Origin: Asterella californica
Taxonomy: Eukaryota > Streptophyta > Marchantiopsida > Marchantiales > Aytoniaceae
Assembly (NCBI GenBank): GCA_036924285.1
Contig: JAYKYS010000004.1
Location: 1,178,001 to 1,242,000 of the forward strand
Direction of reading: 5' to 3'
DNA: 64,000 nt
Below the pieces are notes generated by a model that was given only the letters and a program-made list of their open reading frames with translations, was not told the DNA's origin and did no database searches. Shown piece by piece: positions 1 to 11,874 of this stretch; position 1 is the first letter of the stretch; each line of letters starts with the position of its first letter. A program made the position numbers and the translations under genes.

Positions 1-1381
1 GAAGAGAAAAGTGTAATATTGTGATCCCCACATGTTTCCATGGTTGAAGCACACATTTATTTAGTAGGAATCTAATGAATGAGTAGGTTCTATTTTATCT
101 CGTATCTTCTACAAAAGGTTAGAAGGTAAATTGTACCAATAGATCAAAAAAAGTCACCAACCTAGTATGAGGGTCACGAGGTGTGATAAGACATTACCAG
201 TCAATAGGAGGTCAAAAGGTTTCTCCGGATCAAATCCTCCTGGTCTGTGTTTCTTATTTTGGCATGTTGATCTCTTGGAAAGGAGTCTATGTTGGATGGA
301 CGAGAGACCAGTATCTCTCTTAATCGTGAGCTTCTTGACCTAAGCCTCCGCATGCCACATTGGTTATAGCACAGGAGTTACCTGGTGCGCATATAGGGGG
401 GTTGTAAGCCTTATGGGGTGGCCTCATAAGTGTTGGAGCTTCCGTTTACATTGGATGGCATGTAACTATAACCAAAGTGGCATCAAGATGGCATCGAGAG
501 CTGGGAAATTTTTAATAAACAAGGGCTCAACTTGGCAGGGGGCTTGCTTGATTGTTATGTAAATAATAAGAAGGGTCTAGCTTAACACGGGGTCTGCTTA
601 CTTGATAAGTAGGTCTGCTTATAAGGACCCTAGCTTAGCAGGGGTGTTAGAGTTTGGAGAAGACAGTAGACGTCATGCGAAGGAGGATATTCTACTTTTT
701 GTCTAGGAGGAAGCAGCCAAGATGCGCAGGAGAAGCCAAAGACTGAGAGGATCAATTTTCTGAAGGATTTCAGTGAGGAGACTGCTGCAAAGAGAGGAAC
801 GAGGGTTTAAGGGGCTTAAATTTCATGTACTTGATAATTTTGGAGGTGAATATAGTGAGAGCGATCATCTATTTGAGTGGAGAAAGAAGACTAGGACTGA
901 GAAAGTCAGATTTCTGAAGATTTCGGTGCTGAAGTTGTTGCAAGAAGGGATACAAGGCTTTGGGGTTCAGATTTTCATGAATTGTAGATTTTTGGAGAAC
1001 AATCTACTTTATGAGGAACGGGAAAAGATCTATTCAGTAGGATTGACCTGTTTTTATCAACGAGAGCGTCTTATTGAGTGGAGATCGATTGTCAAATTGA
1101 TGTCTGTGGAGGACTATTAATGTCTTTGGAAGAGAAATAAAGCATTTAGAGTTCGGATTTCTTCTATTTATTGTTTCTGGAGGTGGATATGTCATCTGAC
1201 GGATGAGAACTGATCTTGTTGAGCAATAAGTGACCTTTAGTCAGAATATAGTCTATGTGAGAGACTTCAGCCGTTGTGGACAAGCGGGTTGGCTCTCGTT
1301 TTCTTATTCAATCCTTATCTCTACCTCGCAATCGATCACAATCAGAAGGCTCGCCCTTCTTGAGAAGGACTCTCCATGACA
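1..1381 (+). repeat. Family X LTR, plus orientation, cut by the window edge
   Basis: This segment matches, in inverted orientation, the X LTR at 3500-5255; clear shared blocks are near 480-620 and 1260-1375. It ends in TCTCCATGACA, the family's CA end, followed a few bases later by a primer-binding-like site and an X gag fragment. It is therefore read as the 5' LTR of a plus-strand X copy whose first few hundred bases lie outside the window. Confidence 0.6.
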
Positions 1382-1387
1382 TAAATC

Positions 1388-1405
1388 TGATGCTTCCACT
1401 GAGAG
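1388..1405 (+). other. Primer-binding-like site of X copy
   Basis: TGATGCTTCCACTGAGAG follows the LTR end. It matches TGGTGCTTCCACTGAGAG at the same place in the X copy at 48.4 kb except for one base (A for G). It is therefore a decayed tRNA primer-binding site. Confidence 0.45.
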
Positions 1406-1430
1406 TCATCTTGGGGTGATTAATCGCAGA

Positions 1431-2414
1431 GGTTGAGATTTTCATACAAAGAAGAGATGGATCGCAAGAGCGGAAGTGCTGCTATTGTCTCTATGAGCAT
1501 CAACATCTACTGTTGCAACTTCAACTGCACCTACATCTTCTGCAGCAACTGCAACATCGAGTATGGATACAGCTGAGATACTGAAGACGCTTGCGGCCTT
1601 GGTTCAATAACATCCAATCGTCGGAGGGGATGAGTTAAAATCTACAAAAGCTTTGCAGGCGATTGTGAATAGATGTGAAAGATTTGAAGGTAGAGATGTT
1701 TCCAGGTATCTTCGTGAGTACAGAGGAGAGATGGAGCTTGTGAGGGTGACGGATGCGGAGATGATCGATAGTTTTGAGTTGGCTGTGATCCTCCTTGCGT
1801 ACGGACGAAGACCGACATAGCGCTTGAAGTCGAGACGGCTTGGATGTCTGCATCCCTCGCATTCGTAGAAGATCAAAATGAAGGGCGAAGAAAGAGTGAA
1901 GTACGAAGAAGAACGTGGGAGAGGTTGAGATTTTCATACAAAGAAGAGATGGATCGCAAGAGCGGAAGTGCTGCTATTGTCTCTATGAGCATCAACATCT
2001 ACTGTTGCAACTTCAACTGCACCTACATCTTCTGCAGCAACTGCAACATCGAGTATGGATACAGCTGAGATACTGAAGACGCTTGCGGCCTTGGTTCAAT
2101 AACATCCGATCGTCGGAGGGGATGAGTTAAAATCTACAAAAGCTTTGCAGGCGATTGTGAATAGATGTGAAAGATTTGAAGGTAGAGATGTTTCCAGGTA
2201 TCTTCGTGAGTACAGAGGAGAGATGGAGCTTGTGAGGGTGATGGATGCGGAGATGATCGATAGTTTTGAGTTGGCTGTGATCCTCCTTGCGTACGGACGA
2301 AGACCGACATAGCGCTTGAAGTCGAGACGGCTTGGATGTCTGCATCCCTCGCATTCGTAGAAGATCAAAATGAAGGGCGAAGAAAGAGTGAAGTACGAAG
2401 AAGAACGTGGGAGG
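1431..2414 (+). repeat. 492-bp tandem duplication containing an X gag N-terminal fragment
   Basis: Two units (1431-1922 and 1923-2414) are almost identical; I see about two differences, at 1616/2108 and 1750/2242. In each, roughly 1560-1821 (and the same place in unit 2) reads as an X gag fragment with KALQAIVNRCERFEGRDVSR, homologous to the gag at 47.3-48.2 kb. It breaks off after FELAVILLAYGRR into family C LTR sequence. The duplication therefore spans an X/C junction and is younger than it. Confidence 0.8.
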
Positions 2415-2932
2415 CGAAGAAACGAACTTCTTCCTCGGAAACTGACTTTGGCGAAGATGAACTTCTTCGTCGATAGACAACTGCGGCTGGCTCCGCTCCT
2501 TCTAACATTATTCACGTGAGTAAGACAAATGACCTAAATTGCTACACTTATACATCGCTATAGCTTGTAACACACGTGCGGTAGTTAGGTTTTCGCAGTG
2601 CACCGAAGTTCTTCGTAGGCCGCAGTACTACGAAGTCATTCTTCACAGACTTCCTCAATACTTTAGTCGTTTGTAACTTCATCATTCAGACTCTGTTTGT
2701 CTCGCACAACATATCGTTAGAAAGCTCTTCGTCCGAAGAATCCAACCATGAGGAAATTCCATCCCAACTGATTTCATAACTTCAATTGATTCTTCAAGAA
2801 CATATCTTCTTCACTAAACTTCTAATTGTCACTATTCTAGTTCTATCTTCTATCTTCTACTACATATTCTTCTTATTTATTTTACAACTAATCAATTAAT
2901 TAACAAACGAAAAATTAAGGCTTCATAGAGCT
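2315..2932 (-). repeat. Family C LTR fragment
   Basis: Read on the minus strand from about 2932, this matches the first ~550 bp of the C LTRs at 43656 and 33161: the TTAATTAATTGATTAGTTGT stretch, the sequence around the 'cgaagagctttctaacga' box, and the GC-rich part behind it. It is more diverged than those copies. It ends where X gag begins. Confidence 0.6.
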
Positions 2933-3499
2933 CAAGATAATTATGAAGGCTGGTGGTTGGTTCCCACGTGGTGTCATGAAGAGGATAGCTCTTCCATAAA
3001 ACCTTCTATTCTACATGACAATGTCAGCCCCCTTGGACTTCACGTCCTCGCTATTAAAATTTGATCAACTTCAAACTCTTCGTGATCATCATTGAAAAGA
3101 GAAAGAGGTGGAGGTTGCACATGATAGAAAGAAGAAGTGTTAGACACAAAAGGTTTTTTCTTCTAAATCTGAAAACAAATGGATCAGAATACAAGGAGGA
3201 AGATCAAGTTTGTAGACAACATGAGAGACAACTTTGGCTATTGAAAATGGTCTTATCCAATTGGGTGAACGTTTACGGACGTGGATATGGAGAAGAAGAG
3301 GAAGGTTCTAGGTGGAAAGCATGACTTTCTCTTCTACAGTAAAGATAAGATCTTGATAGTACTAGTATGCGTATTTTTTTGATGATTTTGAGCGATCATT
3401 AAATGGTCTTTCGCTTCTTACAAGGAACAAGATAGCATAGGAACACAGTGGTACTAAGAACATGAAGAGGAGCAAGGTGTTTATCAGAGATTAGACGGT
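2933..3499. other. Unassigned stretch between C LTR fragment and X LTR
   Basis: No recognisable protein, RNA or repeat was found. An open frame at 3061-3324 has no features that distinguish it from chance. Confidence 0.3.
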
Positions 3500-5255
3500 G
3501 TCGTGGAGAGTCCTTCTCAAGAAGGACGAGCCTTTTGGCTGTGATCGATTGTGAGATAGAGGTAAGGATTGAACAAGAAAACAAGAGCCAACCCGCTTGT
3601 CCACAACGGCTAAAGCTTCTCAAATAGACTATACTCTGACTAAAGCTCACTTACTGCTCAACAAGATCAGTTCTCATCCGTTAGAAGACAGATCCACCTC
3701 TAAACACAATAAAGAGAAGAAATCCGAACTCCAAATGCTTTATTTCTCTTCCGAAGACACTTAATAGTCCTCCACAGACATCAATCGATCTCTACTCAAT
3801 AAGACCCTCTTTTTGTTGATAAAAAATAGATCACTCGCAAGCAGTCAATCCTCACTCAACAGATCTTCTCCCGTTCCTCCGAAAGCAGATTGTTATTCAA
3901 AAGTCTACAATTCATGGAAATCTGAACCCCCAACGCCTTGTATCCCTTCTTGCAACAGCTTCAACACCAAAATCTCTCATAAATCTGGCTTTCTCAGTCC
4001 CAGTCTTCCTTCTCAACTTAAATAGATGGTCACTCCCATCAGATTCACCTCCAAAACAGTCAGGTAAATGAAATTTTAGCCCCTTAAGCCCTCATTCCTG
4101 TCTCTGCAGCATTCTCCTTACTGAAATGCTCCAGAAAATTGATCCTCTTAGTCCCTAGCTTCCCATGCGCGTCTCAACGGCTTCCTCTTGGACAAAAAGT
4201 AGAATATTCTCATTCACACGACGTCTACTGTCTTCTCCAAACCCTAACACCCTTGCTAAGCTAGGGTCCTTACAAATCATAACACCCTGGTAAGCTATGA
4301 TTCTTATAAGCAGACCTACTTATCAAGTAAGTAGGTCCCTTGCTAAGCTAGACCCTTCTTATTATTTAACGTAACAATAAAGCAGACCCCCTGCCAAGGT
4401 AGACCCTTGCTTATTAAAAATGTTCGAGCTCTCTTGATGCCACTTTGGTTATAATTACATGCCATCCAATGTAGATCGAAGTCCCAACACTTATGAGGAC
4501 ACCTCATACGGCTTACAGCCTCCCCATATGCGCACCATGTAACTCATGTGCTATAACCAAGGTGGCATGCGGAGGCTTAGGTTAGGAAGTCCACGATTAA
4601 GAGAGATAATGATCGCCCGCTCCTCGATATGCAGGACGTGTCTGCATATCCAACATAGACCCCCTTCGAGGAGGCCAACATACCAGAATAAGAAACACAG
4701 GTCAGGAAGATTTGATCCGGAGACCTCTTTCTTCCTAGGTGGGGGCCGTATCATTGGGATGACCTCTGTTTCCGTTAGAAAAGCAAATACAGTTGGTACA
4801 TATTTCTAAAGGAAGCTATCTCTACAGTCTTTACTAGTTTTTCCTACACTAACTTCTCTGTACAACTCCGTTTTTAGTGAATGATGAGTCAAAACTATAG
4901 TACTCGCTAACACCTATGCACTCACACTATCAGATCATGAAATCGAGTTACGAGTCAGAATCGACAGATTTCTCTTTCGCACTTTTCATAACTTAATACT
5001 TGTATTAACTATTACTTAGAATATGTTTTTCTACAACCGTAGGAATGAAGTTGCTCTTCTTAGCGAGCATCGCATTGTGGTACCTTTCACTCTCTTCGAG
5101 ATGATACTTCAACACAAGCTAAGGGGCAACTTTTCAAGCATAGTCCAGCTTAGCTCCTGCCCAGCTTGATAAGCTGGGGCGTAGCTTCTTGAACAAATGT
5201 CAGTTGAGTGTCTTTTGAAGTTCCATTTCATCATGTGATGCCACGCAATACGACA
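3500..5255 (-). repeat. Family X 3' LTR
   Basis: On the minus strand the LTR starts TGTCG at 5255, right after a polypurine tract, and ends CGACA at 3500. The 5-bp terminal inverted repeat and the TG...CA ends support both borders. The X copy at 48.4-49.6 kb shares the interior, for example around 4850-4960 and 5140-5190. It follows the X integrase and is therefore the 3' LTR. Confidence 0.7.
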
Positions 5256-5273
5256 TTCACCCCCTCTAAACTT
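5256..5273 (-). other. Polypurine tract of X
   Basis: The minus strand reads AAGTTTAGAGGGGGTGAA directly before the LTR start, the expected plus-strand priming site. Confidence 0.6.
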
Positions 5274-5419
5274 GCACATCCTTCGATATGTGCCAACCCT
5301 TCTACTAGTCTCCAAGGCTCTCTAAATTACCATCGTCCTCTTCAACGTCTTCCTCAGGTAGCAGATTTGCATCAGCATCCATCATCTGATCTGACTCCAA
5401 AAGTTTCTCTAGCTCAACA

Positions 5420-8400
5420 GATTCTCCCCTTCGTTTGAACAGCTTGATACGCTTTCCGACGACAGAAAGCCTTAGAGGTGTACCATCAAGCTCCTACAGA
5501 GAATAAGTAGTATTCTGATGCACTTCTAAGACAACATACGGATCAAACCACCTCCTAGAAAATTTCTGAACCGTAAAGTGCTAGTTCTCTAGCGTACTGT
5601 CATACACCAAAACCCAATCTCCAGCATGTATGGATTTCGATCAGAGCATGTGGGTCATGTCAAATTTGTCTTTAATCTTGAGACGAGCCTCTTTCAGCTT
5701 ATGTTATGCCTCCTCTCTATGTTCTAACTGCCTAATTCGAAGTGCAAGAAGTTGTACATGATCTATTCCATCTTCTCACGATAAAATAGTCCATGTAAGA
5801 AAGTCCTCCTCTGCCGGAATAATTGGCTTTTGACCCAACATCAGTTCAATGGGCATGTACCCAATAGTAGTGCAATGAGTCGTCATGTCAGCCCACAAAG
5901 CAAAGAGGAGCAACATAGACCATTGTCTATGTCTACCATCGCATGTCTTTACCAAGGCTTGAACAATCGATGGATGCTCTCGCTCGCTCTTATCAATCCC
6001 CTCCGGATTCATGGCAATAATGAGTTTGAGTTTCACTACGTGTTCGGCGAAGAACTCCTTCACTTCGTACCACGCAACTCTCCTATGTCTGCACGCAATA
6101 TCCCTATAGATCCATATCTACATATAATATCCTCAAGAACAAACCTACATATCCTCTTTGTGGTCTTTGTCCTCAGTGAAGACCTCTCCTACAAAGTTGG
6201 AGAGGTCTTCTCGAGCCAACACCAAGTACCTGATATTCCATAACCCGGGAGGCATCACTACCAAATCAAGAACCCATTGGAAGTGGATACTAGACGGATA
6301 AGTTGACATCAAACCATCCATGTAATGCACCTTTGAGCAAAATTGACAATGCAAGCATGACTCACAAAGTTCACCATATCTTGATACAGTCCTTTCCACC
6401 AGTATCGCTCTTTTAATTTTGTGCATGTAGTCCAAGCTTCTCGATGTCCAGCCCACAAGGTATCATGAAACTCCTTCATCAGTTGTTGCTTGGTCTACAG
6501 ATCATCTATAACTCATAGAAGTCTCCATCTCTTCTCTTTGGACGCTTCCAAAGAAACCCATCTCGCAATAAGTAATCATATGTCTTCCTCCTTACCTCTC
6601 TGAACTCTGCATCACTCAAACTCTCCCGTCTGTTTAAAGAACTCAGATAGAATCCAATGTCATGTAACCTTCTCGTGTATAACTCCTCTTTGAACGGTAG
6701 TGGCTCCAAATCTGAAGTTTGCTGACTAACTCGACACCAAACATCTCTCTTCTCGTCGTCCTCAACTTCTACTAATCATCTCGTCCTCATCTACGTAACG
6801 AGCTCTAGATAACATGTCTGCTACTAGATTTTTTTTCCTGGCTATGTGTTTCAGCTCAGGGTTCAAACTTCGGATGTAAGCAATCCATCTCATCATTGCT
6901 ATGTCTGGAGTATTGCAGTTCGCTATCATACCAAACAAAGATAAACAATCTGTTTCCAAAACCACATGAGCATCAACCAAGAACTCCCGATCTACCTTCA
7001 TAGCAATAACAGCTCCTCACATTTCACGTTTTACTTGAGGATAGTTACGTTGTCTGTCTGTCAAGATTCGGGCTCCAAATCTAGAAACAAATCGCACACC
7101 ATCTGCATCTTCCTGACCAAATGCCCATCCAATCGCTTTTGGACTCGTGTCCACAGTTAGTATCACATGTCTCCCTCTCTCAGAGTTAAATCTCCTTAGT
7201 ACATGTGGAGATTTTAGAATCTCCTTCAGCCGTTCCATCGTCTCATGATGTTCTTGTCGTCAAGTAAACCTCTTCCCTTTTCTCATAAGCGCATACAAAG
7301 GTTCGACAATGTGTGCATAATGAGGAATACTCACACGAAAGATACTCACGCTCCCAAGAATCATCAAATCCAGTGATAGTGGTACAGTCTGCTATCCTTG
7401 CTATAGCATCTATCTCCTCTGGGTTTGATCTTCTTCCAAATGTGTCACACAAATGACCAACCACCACAATCTCCTGACATTCCAAAACAAGTCTTAGTAC
7501 TTGACAGAGGCAGGTGCACTTCCTCCAGACGTATTAGAAGCATATCCACGTCTCGAATATGATATGCAATAAACTTTCTGCAACCGTCAAAAATCATGGT
7601 CTCGTCCTTGTCTTCCACCGGACAGCCTTTCATAAGAATATCATCCAAAAATGAGATAGTGACCTCAGGTACAAATTCTCGTAACATCCTATGCATCACA
7701 TTCTACATATGTGCTACTGAGGTTGTCGCTCTCAAAAGAAGAGTGCACATCGCATCAATCCCAAAGGTGTGCCCATGATAGTCAAGTCTCTACTCTCCAA
7801 GACAAGTTGAAACTGATCATAACCTGAAAATAGATCTCTGATAGAATAGACCGACCTCTCAGCAAACGTCTCAGCTACCTCATCAACCACATGTCATGTC
7901 CTCACGTTTTGAATCTTGATGTTGTTGACAAACTGTAAGTCTTGGATAAAGTACAAAGCCTCCGATCGTGAACCATCGGCTAGAATATGGAGCCATGGAT
8001 GGCTCAAGAATACCCATCTACATCTTCTCCTTCAATAGCTCAATGAGTTTCGACAGCAAGACACGAGGGATTGGAATCGGCTTCAAGTCTCAAGGTACGC
8101 GAGGAACAATGCAGATAACCATGGGAGCTATCACACTAGGATCATCACAACCAATCTCTTCAGTTGAGAAAGAAAATGCTCTACCATGGCTAACAATCAT
8201 CTGCTCAAAAGCCTTCTTCTCTACTTCAGTCAAGAAACCCCCCCTCCTATCTGGAGTTGTTCAAGTGTCTGAGTAAACTGATGCCCTACCTGTGCAAGAT
8301 TCCGAAGTACAAGCTCAGTGGCTGCTGACTCCATCTAATGTTGTGAATCAACAGATAATTGGATCGCCACTGGCTTCACCTTTCTCGCTACAGCTTTATA

Positions 8401-9330
8401 TTTGGCGTGTACTTCTGCTTCCTAACGAGAGCAACACCAGCAGATTGTATCCTTCCATCCATTCTCTAGTCTCGGATGAAGACGATATCGCATGTATGAG
8501 ATAATCTCCTCATAGATTTCACGAGAATGGATGAGGATCATCACCTTACCTCCCATATGTTCTACCATCCTATCTACATCATCTAACGAACGAACAAAAG
8601 ACTGTACATCGATAAATTCCTTGTACACACCATAAATCATTTCATTTTCTTTTAGAGCTCTTGTACAACACAGATCAGCTACCTCATACTCTTTACAGTC
8701 AGATCTTCTACTCGTGTAAACTCACTCCAATCATCTAGACTCAAACACAACAAACCAGATCTCCAACTTGGTACTCCATATACACTCTCAGAATATCGAG
8801 CAGCCTCTTCATTGACCTCATGTCATCCCTTGGACTGCTCAAGCGAGGTCATGGTAGTCCTAGATCCTTCACTCCTGTCATCTCGTCCTACAAGAGTGGG
8901 TTTTGAAAACCCTTACTTCTGCAAATAAGAGAGTCTCTCAAGGTCTGCCTATTTAGCTCGTGATTTGATCGGAAAGTCAGAAATTGAACAATATGTCTAT
9001 CATCTGAACTACTGATCCTAGCAAAGTGCGATCCATCGTCCATCACCTTGGTCTCCACACACACTGTAGTGATATAAGGCTGACCAAGAATGACAAGATA
9101 CGAAGCAGAAGATTGCACAAAGAAATGCTGATCTACTTCCACATCACCTATCCTTGCCCTCACGTTAGGACAAGCTCCGTATAACTCACCCTTCTGGTTG
9201 TTAGCAGCACGCAGCATCCAGCCATGATTCAGTTCGATAGATCACTATCCTCTCTCGTATACCTCCCGCGACATGATATTGATTTCAGATCCGTGATCAA
9301 CTAAAGCAGCAATACGTTTAGACAAACCCC
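5420..9330 (-). pseudogene. Decayed X pol: protease, RT, RNase H, integrase
   Basis: Reading down the minus strand, pieces appear in Ty3/gypsy order. A retropepsin active site (ALVDHGSEINIMS, about 9330-9260) is followed by ILGQPYITTV (9217-8888). RT remnants include SFLDDIL (7445-7699). RNase H follows (7238-6762) with ILTVDTSPKAIGWAFGQ and ADMLSRARY. Integrase remains are at 6709-6506, 6456-6145 and 6063-5776, and a C-terminal ELDGTPLRLSVVGKRIK block is near 5495-5445. Stops and frameshifts break every domain, so no functional protein is expected. Order and motifs identify the superfamily securely. Confidence 0.8.
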
Positions 9331-9489
9331 CAAGACGTACCCATGTTGCAGTTATACCAAGAGCTGTAAATCCTCCGTGGTCCTATCGATCAACTACCCC
9401 CAATCTCTCAACCTCCACGATAGTCATCGATGAATCTGCAACATGTCGGGCATGTCTCTCACTCAGAGGTCACTTCCGATGGCTTTGAT

Positions 9490-10185
9490 GGAAGCACACC
9501 ATGAACTTGAAGAGAAAAATGCTAAGTTGAGTCACTCACACATCCATAAACTCATCAACTAAAATTATTCATTCTAACGACGTCTCTCAAGTTCTCACAT
9601 GCTAAAATATCACACTCTCTGTATTACTCAAGTTGGCATTACGACGATGTGAAAACAAGGATAAGGAGCTCTTCTCTACTCCTCTATTTATACTTTCTAG
9701 ATTTTTCCTTTGGTACCTTCTGGTAACTCAGCTGTAACTATTTTTACTGATTTTACTAAGATATTACTTAAGGTAAAAACATTAATCACATGGGCTTCTT
9801 ACCTTTTCACATGAGCTTATTCCTTCAAAGTCAACAACTTCTAGAAGGATTCTAGAATATTTTCAATGAATCTCGAATTTCCATCCTCTCTACACTAGGA
9901 CCCACTAAAAAGGAGACATGTGGAATCTCTCCTTGTTTTTAATATCCACAATGTCCACAACTTTAATCCCACCACTAATATCAAGTCAAAAAAGATAAGG
10001 GATACTTTCCACCTCCTTTCTATCTTTTAGACAAAATGACAAGATAGTAGTGCTCACTCTTTAAGAAATATCTGAATTTTGTCCAAAAATACATGTAAAT
10101 TTAACTATAACTAACATTAGCTAGTCATGACTAACTTGATACATCTTTAAAATACTTGGGCGGAAAGTAAACATTCTCCGTGACA
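9490..10185 (-). repeat. Probable solo LTR inserted between X gag and protease
   Basis: This AT-rich ~0.7-kb block separates X gag from X protease. On the minus strand it starts TGTCACGG at 10185 and carries a good TATA element (TATAAATAGAGGAG, 9679-9692), both typical of plant LTRs. I could not define the CA end or a target duplication, so the lower border is approximate. Confidence 0.4.
9679..9692 (-). promoter_or_regulatory. TATA element in the inserted LTR
   Basis: TATAAATAGAGGAG on the minus strand matches the plant TATA consensus and sits inside the putative solo LTR. Confidence 0.4.
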
Positions 10186-10249
10186 CTTAGTTATAACTAA
10201 ACACTTTACTAATAGACAAACTTCCTATGTGTAACATAAGTCGTTACAG

Positions 10250-11874
10250 AGCCCAATGCTTCTTTCTGAATTCACTATCAGCAACTTGACTCTCCTCATC
10301 AGCTTCGTCATCATCAGCCTCGATAGTGTTGGTATCAGCAACCAACGCCTCCTGTTGGTATCTCTTGTCACCAATCTCATGGAAATGCACTCCACATCAT
10401 TCACAGAAGCCCTTTATCACATCTATCATCTGACTATCTATCTGCTCAGATATCACTTGCCTCTTTCATTTGATGACATCAATAATCAGCTCGTGAAACT
10501 CTCTCTTTGCAATATCAAGAACCTCCCGAAGTGAAAACTCAACCCGTGCATATAGTAACCTCTGCTTCAGAATGCTCTTAAGATCAATGGAAGTCTCAAT
10601 ATGTACAGCCGGTCCTTTTTTCTTTTCTTGAGCTGTGAACCGTCTATCGGTAGTCGTTGGCTCCTACTGAGGTCTCTGCACGTCCTCCATCGGACTTGGT
10701 GCAGGCGGAGGAGCTTGAGAAGTAGATGGGACATCCTCTGGAGGAACTACTCGTCTTCTGGTGACTCTCCGTCTCTCTCTAGTCTCCTCTGGAGTCCCAG
10801 TTTCAAGCTTAGAGGCATCTCGTCGCCTCTTCTCTTCCACAGATGCATCCTGCCAGTGAACATGCTTATCTACGTCCAAGAAGACTTTGATAGACGTTGT
10901 ATCTACAAGATCTCTCCACCATGTGACTCTACGGATAGTTTCTACTCCTCTTTTCAACACCTCAAAAGGAACTCCAGCATTACTCTTCTCATTAGTCATA
11001 TCTAGCAAAGTAGAGGTAGCAGAGACTTCTATATGCCCAGAATACACATCAGGATTCATCGACGGTACCGTCAACGTAGTTATCGTTGCAGCCGTAGTGA
11101 CATGAGACAGACTCTTCATACCTCCTCGTCCAAACTGTGTGCTCAGTGACTCTCAAGTAGAAACAAGGCGCAGTCTACCGTTCTGGTAGCGAACTACATC
11201 ATCTCGTAGAGCGGCTGTAAGCTCCTAGCAGTCTCATCGAAGATGATCTGGACTGTCAAACTATATACATCTACGGACAAGAGCATCTCCTGGTCGTGCA
11301 ACAACAGACATTGATGGTAGCTCACTCTGCAAACCAGCCAACTCTACCTTTAACTCACGCATCTGCCGGATCAACTCCTCGATTTGATTTTGTTAACCTT
11401 GGTTCTCAATAGTTCTCTGAACAAGTACTCTCTATGCAAGAACCGGCACAACTGGCACTGGAGGCACTGCTGCAGTAACAACAGGTCTAGGAGCAGGAGT
11501 GGGAAGCTGCTGTACTTGAGGAGTAGCATAGGTTTGAAAGATCACTTCCGCAAGCGGTCGTCCTCCTACAGCCACTCTCCCTCGTCTCTATCTTGTTAGA
11601 ACAGCCACGACGTCCTCAACTCTCTCCCAATCCATAGTAACACCTTCTTCAACTGATCGATCTGCTAACATGAAGCATAATCGATCTGTTGTAACCTCAT
11701 AGGTGGCTTGCAAGAAGAGCTCTGTCCTTCTAGCATCCAAGGTTATTCGTTTGAGCGTTGAAAGCTATCAGTATCTTCGATCAAACTCTCTCAGCAACTC
11801 GTTCAATCTCATCCTACGGCCAAGTTGTTACTCAATCCAATCCAAAAACGTCCTCCTAGTAACTTTCTCATAAT
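10250..11874 (-). pseudogene. X gag, decayed and lacking its N-terminus
   Basis: It is homologous to the better X gag at 46.4-48.2 kb. The upper part (11874-11600) matches the VTRRT...DWI to RVEEEG region. The lower part (11119-10664) has VYSGHIEV and an Arg-rich tail against VYTGRVEV in the other copy. Several in-frame stops are present. At 11874 it switches abruptly into family C LTR sequence, removing the N-terminal third. Confidence 0.65.
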
